DNA of 64,000 nt from Thermomicrobiales bacterium (GTDB lineage: Bacteria; Chloroflexota; Chloroflexia; Thermomicrobiales; UBA6265): assembly GCA_023957115.1 (NCBI GenBank), contig JAMLHN010000010.1:1-64000 (forward strand). The letters are read 5' to 3'. The notes beneath the pieces were generated by a model. The model was not told the origin of the DNA. It did no database searches and saw nothing but the letters and a program-made list of their open reading frames with translations. The position numbers and the translations under genes were made by a program. Positions 8,940 to 17,398 of this stretch are shown here, piece after piece (positions within the stretch are counted from its first letter, which is position 1; every line of letters begins with the position of its first letter).

Positions 8940-9296
8940 CATACCGCATGCGGCGAGCGGGATCTCGCATTTCGAGTGCTGCGCCCCACGGCAACATCGA
9001 ATGCGCCCCCGCCGCCGATACGTTCTTCCAAGTCGCCTTGCGTAGCCGCCAACGGAACCAAAGCCCCTCGACCCACAACGCTCACATGCGGACAGTTTGC
9101 GTACGTACCGTCGATTGGTCGCGCTGCGCGGGTGCAGGAACCCCCTTCCTTCTCCCAGCATTGGGAACGTAGGGCAGGAACGCTGCGCCTTGCAGGGGGT
9201 TGGAGGATGGATGAGGGTGAACCAGTCTCCAGAAAGTGCTCCTTCCAGCCGAACGCCCAGAACCCTGTCTGCAAGTGAGGCCCGCAACGTGAGGAG
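8940..9296. other. Intergenic spacer, nothing identified
   Basis: A 357-nt convergent spacer. I see no coding potential, strong hairpin or repeat related to the other families in the window. Confidence 0.5.
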
Positions 9297-10340
9297 TCAA
9301 CCCAGGCACCCCTCGCACCCCGGCAAACCTGCCTCCAGCACCGTCTCCAGATCGTCCAGAAACCGAGCCTCCCGCTCGGACACCTCGCGCCCACCGAGGC
9401 CCAATAACCCACCGGATCGCGATGCACGCACGGTCGTGTTCGCCACGGTCAGCAGAAACCGGGCATAGGCACCGATATCGCCGGCCGGAACGTCCTTTTC
9501 ATGCAGGCGAGCCAACTCATCATGGACGGCGCGCAGCGTGCGCTCGATACGTGCCCCGTGCGTGAGCTCGCCCCAGCCCCATTCGAACCCCTCGTCATAC
9601 CGCTCCGCCACCAGCGCCCGAACAAGCTCGCTTTCGCTGGATGCGGCGGCTTCGATCGTACGCATCCCGGCAACGAGCTCGCGGACATCTTCGAAACCGC
9701 CATCGGGATCGGCCAACGCCGCCGCCACCGCGACCCGCTCGGGAAGCTCGGTCAGCTCGCGCCACTCCGCGTCGGAAAACCGCGCGCGGAGCGATGATAT
9801 TTCGACCGACCGACCACTGAACACGTCGAACGGCGTAAATCCATCCGCTGCAGCGAAATCCGGATCGCAGATATGCGCGCCGATCCAGTCCCCTGCCTCG
9901 GCCAGCGACAACTCCCCGTCCACGAGCAACCGGGCAAACTCCAACGCCGCGGTGGACAGATGCCCGTCGATCGACTCCGCCGGATCGACCACATGATGCG
10001 CCAGCAGCTCAGCCGGTTTTTCACCAACGAGGGCGGCCGCTGCCGCCGTCCCTGCAAAATGCCGCGCCTGTCCCGCGGTGCCATCATCGTATTCGGCCCG
10101 GAACCCGGCGCCCACGAGCCCATTCGCGCCCCCGCGCGCAAGCTGTTTGAATCCCATCAGACCGAGATCGATTCCCGCCACCAGCGCCCCCAGGGTCCGC
10201 AGGAACTCACGGGGCGTCAGCTCTGGGGCAACCGCCAACAGCTCGCCACAAAGCTCGGCCATCTGCTGGCACGCGTTCGCATTCCGCAACGCCGCGGTCC
10301 GCGCCGCTCCCTCCAGCGCCCGTGCGTCCATGTCACTCAT
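9297..10340 (-). CDS. Conserved-looking hypothetical protein
   Basis: 347 aa, not recognised. Mostly alpha-helical with alanine/leucine-rich segments and no signal peptide or membrane span. The first half contains A-F-/C-rich helices (N-A-C-Q-Q-M-A-E-L-C-G-E-L-L) and a glycine-rich patch (A-R-G-G-A-N-G-L-V-G-A-G). The C-terminus ends with C-E-G-C, which could bind metal. ATG 10340 was chosen because the frame further upstream is Arg-rich and overlaps the preceding gene. It follows the MBL-rhodanese gene by 40 nt on the same strand, so it is probably the second gene of that operon. Confidence 0.7.
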   Translation of the reverse strand: MSDMDARALEGAARTAALRNANACQQMAELCGELLAVAPELTPREFLRTLGALVAGIDLGLMGFKQLARGGANGLVGAGFRAEYDDGTAGQARHFAGTAAAAALVGEKPAELLAHHVVDPAESIDGHLSTAALEFARLLVDGELSLAEAGDWIGAHICDPDFAAADGFTPFDVFSGRSVEISSLRARFSDAEWRELTELPERVAVAAALADPDGGFEDVRELVAGMRTIEAAASSESELVRALVAERYDEGFEWGWGELTHGARIERTLRAVHDELARLHEKDVPAGDIGAYARFLLTVANTTVRASRSGGLLGLGGREVSEREARFLDDLETVLEAGLPGCEGCLG

Positions 10341-10380
10341 CTGCCGATTGCCCTTTTGCCTCGTGCGTTGTGGCGACCCC

Positions 10381-11493
10381 TCATCCCGCTCCCGCATGCG
10401 CCCACTCGGTCTCCACAACACCCGGACCATCCGGCTGGACCTCGTCTGCGTCGACCGCGCGTCCCGCGACCAGCCACCCGCTGATCCCCGGCTCCAGACT
10501 CGACACCTGGGAAAACCCCGCCTGCGCCAGAAACTGCGCCGACCGGAACGACCGCGCTCCACTCAGGCAAACCGTCACCAATGAACGGTCCCGGGGCAGC
10601 TCGTCGACGCGGGTCGCCAGCTCCGCCTGCGGAATATTGACGCTCCCCGGCAGATGCCCGCTGGCGAACTCGACCGGCTCGCGCACATCGACCAGGAAGG
10701 ATCCCTCCGCCACCGCGTCGAATTCATCGAGCGAAAGCTGCGGCACCTCACTCATCTGCGTCAGCATCGCCCATGTCGCATCGACCGCTCCGCGATTGGT
10801 CGCCTCGATCGCGATCATGTTCAACGGCCGCGCCGGGACCTCCCCCGCCAGCTTGTCTACGAACGGTTCCCGGTCCATCCGGGCAATCGGATTGAACAAC
10901 CGCTCGAATCCTACCGTCGTGCTCGGACGCCCGCACATATGTTTTCCACACGGCCCCTCGAAATGGCCGGGGAACACCGCCACCCAATCCGGCAACCGCA
11001 ACAACCGGCCGACACTGTCGTATTGCTGCTGCGCATCGCCGCCACCGAAATCCGGCCGTCCAACATCGCCGACCAGCAGCGAATCGCCCGTCAGCACCAT
11101 CGACGGTTCGGGACTCCGTTCTGGATTGATGATCAGAATCGAGATCAGCTCTGGCCGGTGCCCCGGCGTATGCACGATCCGCAACCGCAGCTGCCCCAAC
11201 GACAGCTCCTCGCCGTCATACAGGGGCCGGAAGGGATAGCTCACCCGTGCCCCCTCGAACAGACAGAGCTCCGCCCCATGCTCGGCCGCCAGCGCCCGGG
11301 CGCCAGAAACATGATCGGCATGAATGTGCGTATCGATCACATAGCGCAACGTGAAATGCCGGTCGCGCAGCAACGCATCGTATTGAGAAAGATCGACCCC
11401 GGGATCGACGATCGCCGCCTCTCCCGTCTGTCGCGACGCCACCAGATACGACGCGCACCCGACGAGCTCGTTCAGGAACTGCTTGAAGTACAT
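10381..11493 (-). CDS. MBL-fold hydrolase fused to rhodanese (persulfide dioxygenase-like)
   Basis: 370 aa. The N-terminal metallo-beta-lactamase domain has T-H-I-H-A-D-H (H56, H58, D60, H61), T-P-G-H (H112), G-D-S-L-L-V-G-D-V-G-R-P-D (D137) and H177. The C-terminal rhodanese domain (about 255-355) has C-L-S-G-A-R with C309. This architecture is known from ETHE1/Blh-type sulfur dioxygenase-rhodanese fusions that oxidise glutathione or other persulfides; that role is inferred. ATG 11493 has AGGAG about 9 nt upstream; the upstream in-frame extension lacks domain homology. Confidence 0.92.
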   Translation of the reverse strand: MYFKQFLNELVGCASYLVASRQTGEAAIVDPGVDLSQYDALLRDRHFTLRYVIDTHIHADHVSGARALAAEHGAELCLFEGARVSYPFRPLYDGEELSLGQLRLRIVHTPGHRPELISILIINPERSPEPSMVLTGDSLLVGDVGRPDFGGGDAQQQYDSVGRLLRLPDWVAVFPGHFEGPCGKHMCGRPSTTVGFERLFNPIARMDREPFVDKLAGEVPARPLNMIAIEATNRGAVDATWAMLTQMSEVPQLSLDEFDAVAEGSFLVDVREPVEFASGHLPGSVNIPQAELATRVDELPRDRSLVTVCLSGARSFRSAQFLAQAGFSQVSSLEPGISGWLVAGRAVDADEVQPDGPGVVETEWAHAGAG

Positions 11494-11547
11494 GGTCTGT
11501 CTCCTCTTTCGTTTCAAAACGCTCGGATTTCGGAACGTGCAGAACGC

Positions 11548-11576
11548 TTGATCTGGGAGGGTATCTGACATATAAT
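11548..11576 (+). promoter_or_regulatory. Sigma70-type promoter for the NYN gene leader
   Basis: TTGATC, 17 nt, TATAAT: near-consensus -35 and perfect -10 boxes reading away from the MBL gene. A transcript starting near 11583 would begin with the structured leader at 11589-11642. Confidence 0.7.
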
Positions 11577-11588
11577 TGTTACCACCCC

Positions 11589-11642
11589 CCCTACGGCATT
11601 CCCCGTAGGGCTGCGAGCCGTCCTTGTGGCGGCTCTTTTCTT
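11589..11642 (+). ncRNA. Two-hairpin structured leader, second hairpin terminator-like
   Basis: Hairpin 1: CCCTACGG/CCGTAGGG (11589-11610). Hairpin 2: GAGCCG(T)CC/GGCGGCTC with loop TTGT (11615-11635), directly followed by TTTTCTT. It lies between a strong promoter and the GTG start of the NYN gene 18 nt later, so it may be a terminator/attenuator controlling that gene. No known riboswitch class was recognised. Confidence 0.5.
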
Positions 11643-11659
11643 ACCCGCGAGGCCAATCG

Positions 11660-12310
11660 GTGATTGTTCGCGTCTACATCGACGGTTTCAACTTCTACTA
11701 CCGACTATTCAAAAATTCCAATCGCACCTATCCGCTTCCGGCAAGATTCAAATGACTGGATATCAGCAAGCTGAGCAGTCGGCTCCTTCCCAATGACACG
11801 ATCGATTGGGTAGGGTACTTCACGGCACCGATCGTCCCGAATTCACTCGATCCCGATCAGCACATCCGTCAGCGCGCGTACCTCACCGCATTGGAAACGA
11901 TCCCGAATGTCGATGTAATTCGTGGTTCCCTTCGGCAGGTCGAGAAGTGCGGAATTCAACGCAGCAATCCGGCGCAAGGTGTTGTCCTGTTCGATACATT
12001 CGAAGAGAAAGGCTCTGATGTCAATCTCGGAGTTCGTCTCGTCTGGGATGCCGCGAGGGGAGCATTTGACGAAGCAATCGTCATGTCGAATGACAGCGAC
12101 CTGGCGGAAGCAATACGGATCGTAACCAACGAAATCGGAAAACCCGTCCTTTTGTATAGTCCAGACGTCACGGTGAACAATGCACTTCGACCGCCGATCA
12201 GTACGGACGCGCGCCCGCTAAATACAAAGCTCTTCAAATCATGCCTCTTGCCTGATCCGATCGTGACCCCGGCAGGGGTCATCATCAGCCGTCCGCAACG
12301 CTGGAGCTGA
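11660..12310 (+). pseudogene. NYN-domain (LabA/DUF88, PIN-like) ribonuclease gene with in-frame TGA
   Basis: From GTG 11660 the frame reads V-I-V-R-V-Y-I-D-G-F-N-F-Y-Y-R, the first catalytic Asp strand of NYN domains. It hits TGA at 11753-11755 (codon 32, context R-F-K-stop-L-D-I), where relatives usually have Trp in a K-W-L-D motif. The frame then stays open to 12310, with the conserved A-I-V-M-S-N-D-S-D-L (second acidic cluster) and N-L-G-V-R-L-V-W-D-A. TGA is a normal stop elsewhere in the window, so this is most simply a TGG-to-TGA nonsense change or a base error. Predicted role: metal-dependent RNase. Confidence 0.8.
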
Positions 12311-12359
12311 TGAGCGTTCGGATCACACCAAACCCAGTCTCACTTCCTGGAATTTCACC

Positions 12360-12662
12360 GTGGGCCGAACTCCGTCCAAACGCGAGTCACGGGGCGCCGG
12401 CCGTTTCCTCCGGTTCCTGCGCGGCGTCATTGCGCTCGTACTCATCATTCTTGTCATCGACCGCCTGGCTATCGATGAATCCTCCCCGGAACACATGCAA
12501 CCGTCGTCCCGCGACGCACAAGCCGGATTTGCCCCCGCCTTCTGGACGGACAGAATCCCGGCCGGAGCGGTTCCGGGTGCTATTACCTCCGTGATCGATA
12601 GTGACACCTTCGAGATCATCGTCACACGGGGCCTGCGTCCATCTTTACAGCCAGCACGATAG
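12360..12662 (+). pseudogene. Truncated thermonuclease (SNase)-like fragment
   Basis: About 100 aa from a GTG start. A hydrophobic segment (V-I-A-L-V-L-I-I-L-V-I) anchors the N-terminus; the end reads V-P-G-A-I-T-S-V-I-D-S-D-T-F-E-I-I-V, matching the first beta-strand motif of staphylococcal-nuclease domains (V-x-D-G-D-T). The frame stops about 12 residues later, losing the catalytic Arg/Glu. I read it as a remnant of an anchored SNase-like protein; moderately sure. Confidence 0.5.
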
Positions 12663-12710
12663 ACTTCCTGTCGTATCGCATGGGCTCGACGCTGAAAGCA
12701 CAACCAATCG

Positions 12711-13745
12711 ATGACCGACCGTTTCTGGAACGAATCCGACTCGAAGATCTTCATCGACCAGGGCAGGATCTTCACGCCAAGCCGTGACGAGCTACGGGAC
12801 GCCTTCCTCGATCTGATCCCGGCTGAGCTCGACGAGACGTTTCAGGTCGTCGAGCTCGCCCCGGGCGCCGGCTGGCTCTCGGCCGCCATCCTCAACCACT
12901 TCCCGAGCGCCTCCATCCTCGCCCTCGACGGCTCCGAGGACATGCTGGCCGAAACCGCCCGGGCATTGGAACCATTCCCTGGTCGCTGGGAAACCCGCAC
13001 CTTCCAGCTCCAGAACCCAGACTGGCGGGCCGCCCTCCCCACGGGCCTCCGCGCCATCGTCTCATCGCTCGCCATCCATCACCTGAAAGGGACGGCCAAG
13101 CGCGATCTCTTCGCTGATCTGCACGACCGTCTGGCGCCAGGCGGCGCGCTCCTGATCGCCGACCTCGTCGAACCAGCCAGCGTCCCGGCGCTCCGTCATA
13201 TGGCCCGCGCCTGGGATGACGCGGTCGAACGCCAGTCCATCGAGCTCTCCGGCAGTCCTGCCGCTTGGGAATTCTTCCGCGACGACCACTGGAACATCTA
13301 CACCTGGCCCGATCTGGAGATGGACTTCCCCTCACCCCTTGTCGACCAGATCGATTGGCTCCGCCAGACCGGCTACACCCGCATCGACATCCCCTGGGCC
13401 CGCGCCGGCCACACCCTCATCGCGGCCTACCGCGATTGGCAGCAGCGCAGGCGGCAGGCGGCAGGCAGCAGGCAGCAGGCAGCAGGCAGCAGGCAGCAGG
13501 CAGCAGGCAGCAGGCAGCAGGCAGCAGGCAGCAACGATTATGCGTCGAGCGTCGAGCTCTTCCAGCCGCGGGCCCCACCCCCTGGGCCGTGTTTGAAAAG
13601 CCGAACACGATACTTCGCCGCGAACCATGTTTCGGGGTCCTCGTGCCAATCCGGCCCCGGCATTGGCCGCATCGATCTTCTCCGGGCCCCGGGCTCCGGA
13701 CCCTTTCAAGCACCCCCGGGCGCCCAGCTCCAGGGGCGTGTTTGA
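12711..13745 (+). CDS. Class I SAM-dependent methyltransferase with repeat-derived C-terminal extension
   Basis: The first about 245 residues form a Rossmann methyltransferase: V-V-E-L-A-P-G-A-G-W-L-S-A (motif I), A-L-D-G-S-E-D-M-L (acidic motif II), I-V-S-S-L-A-I-H-H-L and L-A-P-G-G-A-L-L-I-A-D-L. The fold probably ends near A-A-Y-R-D-W-Q-Q. After that the frame runs through a 12 x 7-bp GGCAGCA-type array (13447-13530), translated as repeated RQQAAGS, then into intergenic repeat elements before stopping at 13745. The last about 100 residues are therefore likely non-functional read-through. Substrate unknown. Confidence 0.85.
   Translation: MTDRFWNESDSKIFIDQGRIFTPSRDELRDAFLDLIPAELDETFQVVELAPGAGWLSAAILNHFPSASILALDGSEDMLAETARALEPFPGRWETRTFQLQNPDWRAALPTGLRAIVSSLAIHHLKGTAKRDLFADLHDRLAPGGALLIADLVEPASVPALRHMARAWDDAVERQSIELSGSPAAWEFFRDDHWNIYTWPDLEMDFPSPLVDQIDWLRQTGYTRIDIPWARAGHTLIAAYRDWQQRRRQAAGSRQQAAGSRQQAAGSRQQAAGSNDYASSVELFQPRAPPPGPCLKSRTRYFAANHVSGSSCQSGPGIGRIDLLRAPGSGPFQAPPGAQLQGRV
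13447..13530. repeat. 12 x 7-bp tandem array (unit GCAGGCA/GCAGGCG)
   Basis: Perfect heptanucleotide period: two GCAGGCG then ten GCAGGCA units. It sits inside the 3' end of the methyltransferase frame. The unit contains no stop codon in any frame on either strand, so both strands stay open across it. Confidence 0.95.
13588..13714. mobile_element. MITE-like element, copy A
   Basis: Begins CGTGTTTGAAAAGCC and ends in a decayed TTTCAAGCAC. It shares interior blocks with the copy at 28956-29090: a conserved GTGTTTGAAAAGCC end, a TGTTTCGG block, GGCCCCG, and a C-rich heptad block with GGGCTCCGGACCC. It has no coding capacity of its own but overlaps the extended methyltransferase frame. Confidence 0.65.
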
Positions 13746-13871
13746 AACCTCGACGACGTGCCTCCGCTCGCCCTGGACTGGCCCGGCATCCGTTCGTTCA
13801 CACCCCGACAGCAGCCTCCCAAGATCGTCTCAGGACCCCGGGCTCCGGACGCAGGACCCGTTTCGAGCACG
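13737..13871. mobile_element. MITE-like element, copy A' (135 bp)
   Basis: Left end CGTGTTTGAA, right end TTCGAGCACG (imperfect inverted repeat), 135 bp, the same length as the 28956 copy. The interior ends with TCAGGACCCCGGGCTCCGGACG heptads. Directly followed by a heptad-type stretch of CCCAGTT/CCTAAAT/CCCAGCT/CCCAACT units up to about 13912. Confidence 0.6.
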
Positions 13872-14087
13872 CCCGAACTCCCAGTTCCTAAATCCCAGCT
13901 CCCAACTCCACATGCTGTGTCGCCGCGTCACGGATTTCGCGAAAATTGACCAGAAAGGCACAGTTACCCGCGTTCGTACGCGGATTTTCGGTACCACACG
14001 GGTTCCCAAATGGCAGTGTACGTGCGTATAATGACCCTGAACAGCGTTGAAGGGTGCTGTTCGAGGACGGAGAGCAGGGGAATCCGA
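13872..14087. other. Spacer upstream of the SH3-repeat gene, with a heptad stretch
   Basis: Begins with 7-nt periodic sequence (CCCAGTT CCTAAAT CCCAGCT CCCAACT), then about 150 nt without recognised features that should contain the promoter of the SH3-repeat gene. Confidence 0.5.
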
Positions 14088-16192
14088 ATGCATTTACGAC
14101 TACGGCATCTTGTTGCCACTGTGGCACTTTCGGCTGGACTGATTGTCACGCCATTAGCGCACGCGCTTCCCGTGAGCGCCCAGGATGACGCCGGTCGAAC
14201 CATCGCACTCGATGTTTTCCGCTGCCCGCCGGGCGTCACCCTTCAGCAGATGGTTCCCGATGATTGCGTGCCGATCTCCAGCGGCGTCGATGTCATCATC
14301 ACGGCCATCAACGGCAACATCGCGCCCCTCACCATCGCCGATGCCAGCCTCGACGGGAACACCTTCCGCTGGTCGACCACCGGCTCCGGTAGCTCGACCG
14401 ACGAATGGGGCCTGAAGCACGGCGCCCTGCCAGACGGCACATCGGCCTTCCTGGTTCAGGGTGAGGGCGTCGTTCCCGGACAGTCCGCTTCGTTCGACTA
14501 TCGATTCACCACCAGCACCATCAACACCTCTGCGTCGCTCGACATGTATTTGCTCATGTCGGCCAGCGCTCCGGTCATCGAGCCTCCGGCGGAACCGGCC
14601 ACCACGCAGGAGGAGCCAGCCGCCACCCAGGATGAGCAATCCGAGGTTGCTCCCGAACCGACCGCCGGTCTGCGTCCATCGCCGACGGCAACCAATACCG
14701 CCGTCCCGCCGCAGGACACCGCTCCGGTCGAAGAGCAGGCGCCCGCGGACGCCGGTACCACCGTCGAGTCCGCCTCTACCGATGAGAACACCTCGGTCGC
14801 CCCGGCCGATACCGGTGACATCTTCATGGCCGGGGATCTGTCGTCGTTGCCGAGGGACCGCTCAACTTGCGCTCTGCCGCCGGGACCTCGAGCTCCTCGG
14901 TCGGTTCCCTCACGGTCGGCACGCAGCTCACCATCGTCACTGGACCCGTCGCCGCTACTGGCTACAACTGGTATCAGGTCACCTCCAGCGCGGGGCAGAC
15001 CGGTTGGGTCATCGTCGATGCAATCCAGCTCGTTTCCAATGCGCCCGCGAGTTTCGCCATTGGCGACCAGGTCGTCGTGTTCGACGGTCCCATCAACCTC
15101 CGCTCCTCCGCCGGTACCGGCGCGACCGTCATCGAATCGGTGCCCCAGGAAGCGCTGTTGACCATTCTGAGCGCCCCCACCGCCGCGAACGGGTATACCT
15201 GGTACCAGGTGCAAACCGCCGCCGGCGCGACTGGCTGGGTCGCGGCTGACTTCATCGAGCTCGTCGCTGCTCCCGTCCCGCCGCTCGATGGCAACCTCAC
15301 CGTTGGCGATCACGCCGTCGTGGTCGACGGTCCAGTCAATCTCCGGAACGCTGCTGGAACCGGCAATGCCGTCGTCGGCGTGCTCCAGACCGGTGACACC
15401 CTGACCGTCACGGGCGGTCCGGTCGCCGCCGATAGCTACACCTGGTACCAGGTCTCGACCGCCATCGGCAGCACCGGCTGGGTCGCCGGCGCTTTCCTCG
15501 ACAAGCTGGGCTGGACCAGCGGCGACATCGTCTACGTCAACACCGATTCGCTCAACGTCCGCAGCGAAGCCGGTTTGAACAGCACCGTGCTCGACACGAT
15601 CTTCCAGGGCACCACTGCCGTCATTACCGGCGGCCCCTCCACGGTCGACAACCGGGATTGGTACCGCATCGATGTCAGCGGCGTCGTCTCCGGTTGGGTG
15701 GCTGCCGAGTACCTTGCCCTCTCGGACGCTCCGCCGGTGACCCCGCCAAGCGGCAGCTTCGGCGCCGGCGACTGGATCTTCGTTAGCGATCCTCCCCTCA
15801 ACCTGCGCGATACCCCAAGCACCAGCGGCCAGATCCTGGCCTCGCTCGCCGGTGGGGATGGCATGCTCGTGCTCGGCGAAACCGTCATGGGCGACGGCTA
15901 CGCCTGGAACCAGGTGGAGAACGAGGGCATCACCGGCTACGTGGCAACCGAATACGTCACCGGCGGATTCGCTCTCGGCGAGGTCGCCGTCGTGGTCGAC
16001 GGTCCCATCAATCTCCGATCCGCGGCCGGAACGGGCAACCAGATTCTGCAAAGCCTGGCCCAGGGCGCGCAGGTCAGCGTGCTCAATGTCAATCCGCAGG
16101 TAATCGATGGAATCTACTGGTTCCAGGTCACCACAACCGATTCCGTAACTGGCTGGGTTGCGGGACGGTATCTCGGTCCGGTAACCGCATAG
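14088..16192 (+). pseudogene. Secreted multi-SH3 (SH3b) repeat protein, frameshifted
   Basis: Signal peptide M-H-L-R-L-R-H-L-V-A-T-V-A-L-S-A-G ... V-S-A-Q, a beta-rich domain (about 35-170), then a Pro/Thr/Glu linker with P-T-A-x-x repeats. Near 14838 the frame M-A-G-D continues as nonsense, while the -1 frame reads S-V-V-V-A-E-G-P-L-N-L-R and on through six SH3b repeats (each L-R-x-x-A-G-T ... W-Y-Q-V ... G-W-V-A) to 16192. One missing base (GATTCT to GATCT) explains it. ATG 14088 has AGGGG upstream. Intact homologue-like layout: the 18885 gene. Such proteins are thought to bind the cell wall; this copy is broken or mis-sequenced. Confidence 0.8.
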
Positions 16193-16222
16193 CGGACTCG
16201 AACCGGACGCAACGGAATGGTG

Positions 16223-16257
16223 CAAACGCCCGGGACATCCCGGGCGTTTGCGTGTTT
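16223..16257 (+). terminator. Strong hairpin terminator after the SH3-repeat gene
   Basis: CAAACGCCCGGG / CCCGGGCGTTTG with loop ACAT, followed by CGTGTTT. 12 perfect base pairs, 30 nt after the stop codon. Confidence 0.8.
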
Positions 16258-16644
16258 ACTTCCCGCTGTCTCGAGCGCAACCAAGGAACCCCGGTTTACG
16301 AAATGGTCGAGCAACGATCACTCTTTGGGTCGTAGCACCGGTGCGTCTCTGCCCGGCGATCGGCCGCAGACCGATAATCGGCGTTGCCGAAGACCTTCGT
16401 CGTCGGTGCCAACTTCTTGCCGGTCGCTGCAACCCAGCGTTTCAAAGTTGGGGAATCGAGCTCGTACGTGACATACCCAGCTTAGGAGCGTGGCCGGTCA
16501 ACGAGCGAGATTCTTCACTGACGTTCAGAATGACAATAGGGTGGGTTCGTGTCATCGTCGTATGACGGCTACGTCGTCAACATTCCATCGAGCACGCCAA
16601 TCTTCTCAGGACCCAGGACTCAGAACCCAGGACCCGCTCCTCTC
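16258..16644. other. Repeat-bearing spacer
   Basis: No gene seen. 16508-16545 (AGATTCTTCACTGACGTTCA...) matches a second copy at 42423-42459. 16599-16635 is a heptad array (AGGACCC AGGACTC AGAACCC AGGACCC) preceded by the lead-in CAATCTTCTC seen in other arrays. Confidence 0.6.
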
Positions 16645-16869
16645 TTACAGCAGCACCCGCCCTGCCACCATGAGCCCCACGCCCACCAGCATCAAGACAA
16701 ACACCGAGCTGGAGCACCCGATTTGCTTCCCTGGGACGTTCGGAAGCTGGCTCGGCCCACCCCTTCGCCTCGTGCTGGGCTCGTCGGAGCGCTCGATCTC
16801 GACCTGTGGTTCTTCCGAGACATCGCCACCCGTTTCCGACTTCTTGGGGAACAGCGGTCCATTGCTCAT
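16645..16869 (-). CDS. Small C-terminally anchored membrane protein
   Basis: 74 aa. A charged N-terminal half (E-V-x/R/P-rich, E-R-S-D-E-P-S-T-R-R-R) and one hydrophobic C-terminal segment (S-V-F-V-L-M-L-V-G-V-G-L-M-V-A-G). GGAGGAG-like bases lie upstream of ATG 16869. It follows the DUF1905 gene by 43 nt and may be the third gene of that operon. Function unknown. Confidence 0.65.
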   Translation of the reverse strand: MSNGPLFPKKSETGGDVSEEPQVEIERSDEPSTRRRGGPSQLPNVPGKQIGCSSSVFVLMLVGVGLMVAGRVLL

Positions 16870-16912
16870 CTCAGCTCCTCCATCGTCTCCGGCTCACCGT
16901 AGATGCACGGAA

Positions 16913-17398
16913 CTATCGCAGCTTCTCGCCCCGCGCCAGCTTGGCCACGGTCTCGGTTATCCGCCGTTGCCGGGTTCCCGGCCGCTTCGCATCCTCGATC
17001 CAGCGTACATAGTCACGCCGGCGACTCGGGCTTAGCTTCTCCCAGCTCGCCATCGCAGCCGGATCGGCAGCGACCGCGGACTCGGCATCATCTGGCAACG
17101 CCACGATCCGGGGAGCCGTATCGAGCACGATCCGAGCGTGAATCCGGTCGCCGACCGTCACCCCCAATTTCGTGCGCACATCGCTCCGCACCAGCAGCAT
17201 CGGCCATTCGCCACCCATCATGGCCAGTTGCCCCTGGTAGTCCTCCTGACCGTTGAAGGTCGCAACGATCGGCACCAGATTGCCTTTACCAAAGGTCTCC
17301 TTGAGCGAAACCGGCACATCCACCCAGGTTCCGCCCCCTTCGCCCTGAAGCTCCGCCTCGAACTCGATCGGCCCGGGATCGATCAACTGCGCCATCAT
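16913..17398 (-). CDS. DUF1905 / YdeI-OmpD-associated family protein
   Basis: 161 aa. The N-terminal half is a small beta-barrel-like DUF1905 domain (F-E-A-E-L-Q-G ... W-V-D-V-P, L-V-P-I-V-A-T-F-N-G, G-D-R-I-H-A-R-I-V-L-D). The C-terminal half has the YdeI-type helix motif (W-E-K-L-S-P-S-R-R-R-D-Y-V-R-W-I-E-D-A-K-R). The start overlaps the MFS stop by ATGA, indicating translational coupling. The family is linked to stress or bacteriocin tolerance only loosely; no reaction is known. Confidence 0.85.
   Translation of the reverse strand: MMAQLIDPGPIEFEAELQGEGGGTWVDVPVSLKETFGKGNLVPIVATFNGQEDYQGQLAMMGGEWPMLLVRSDVRTKLGVTVGDRIHARIVLDTAPRIVALPDDAESAVAADPAAMASWEKLSPSRRRDYVRWIEDAKRPGTRQRRITETVAKLARGEKLR

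Noticed and set aside
11753..11755. TGA read as Trp (genetic code 4 or 25-like recoding)
   Set aside because: TGA is used as a true stop at many well-defined gene ends here, for example the sigma factors and the MFS gene; one nonsense change is simpler.
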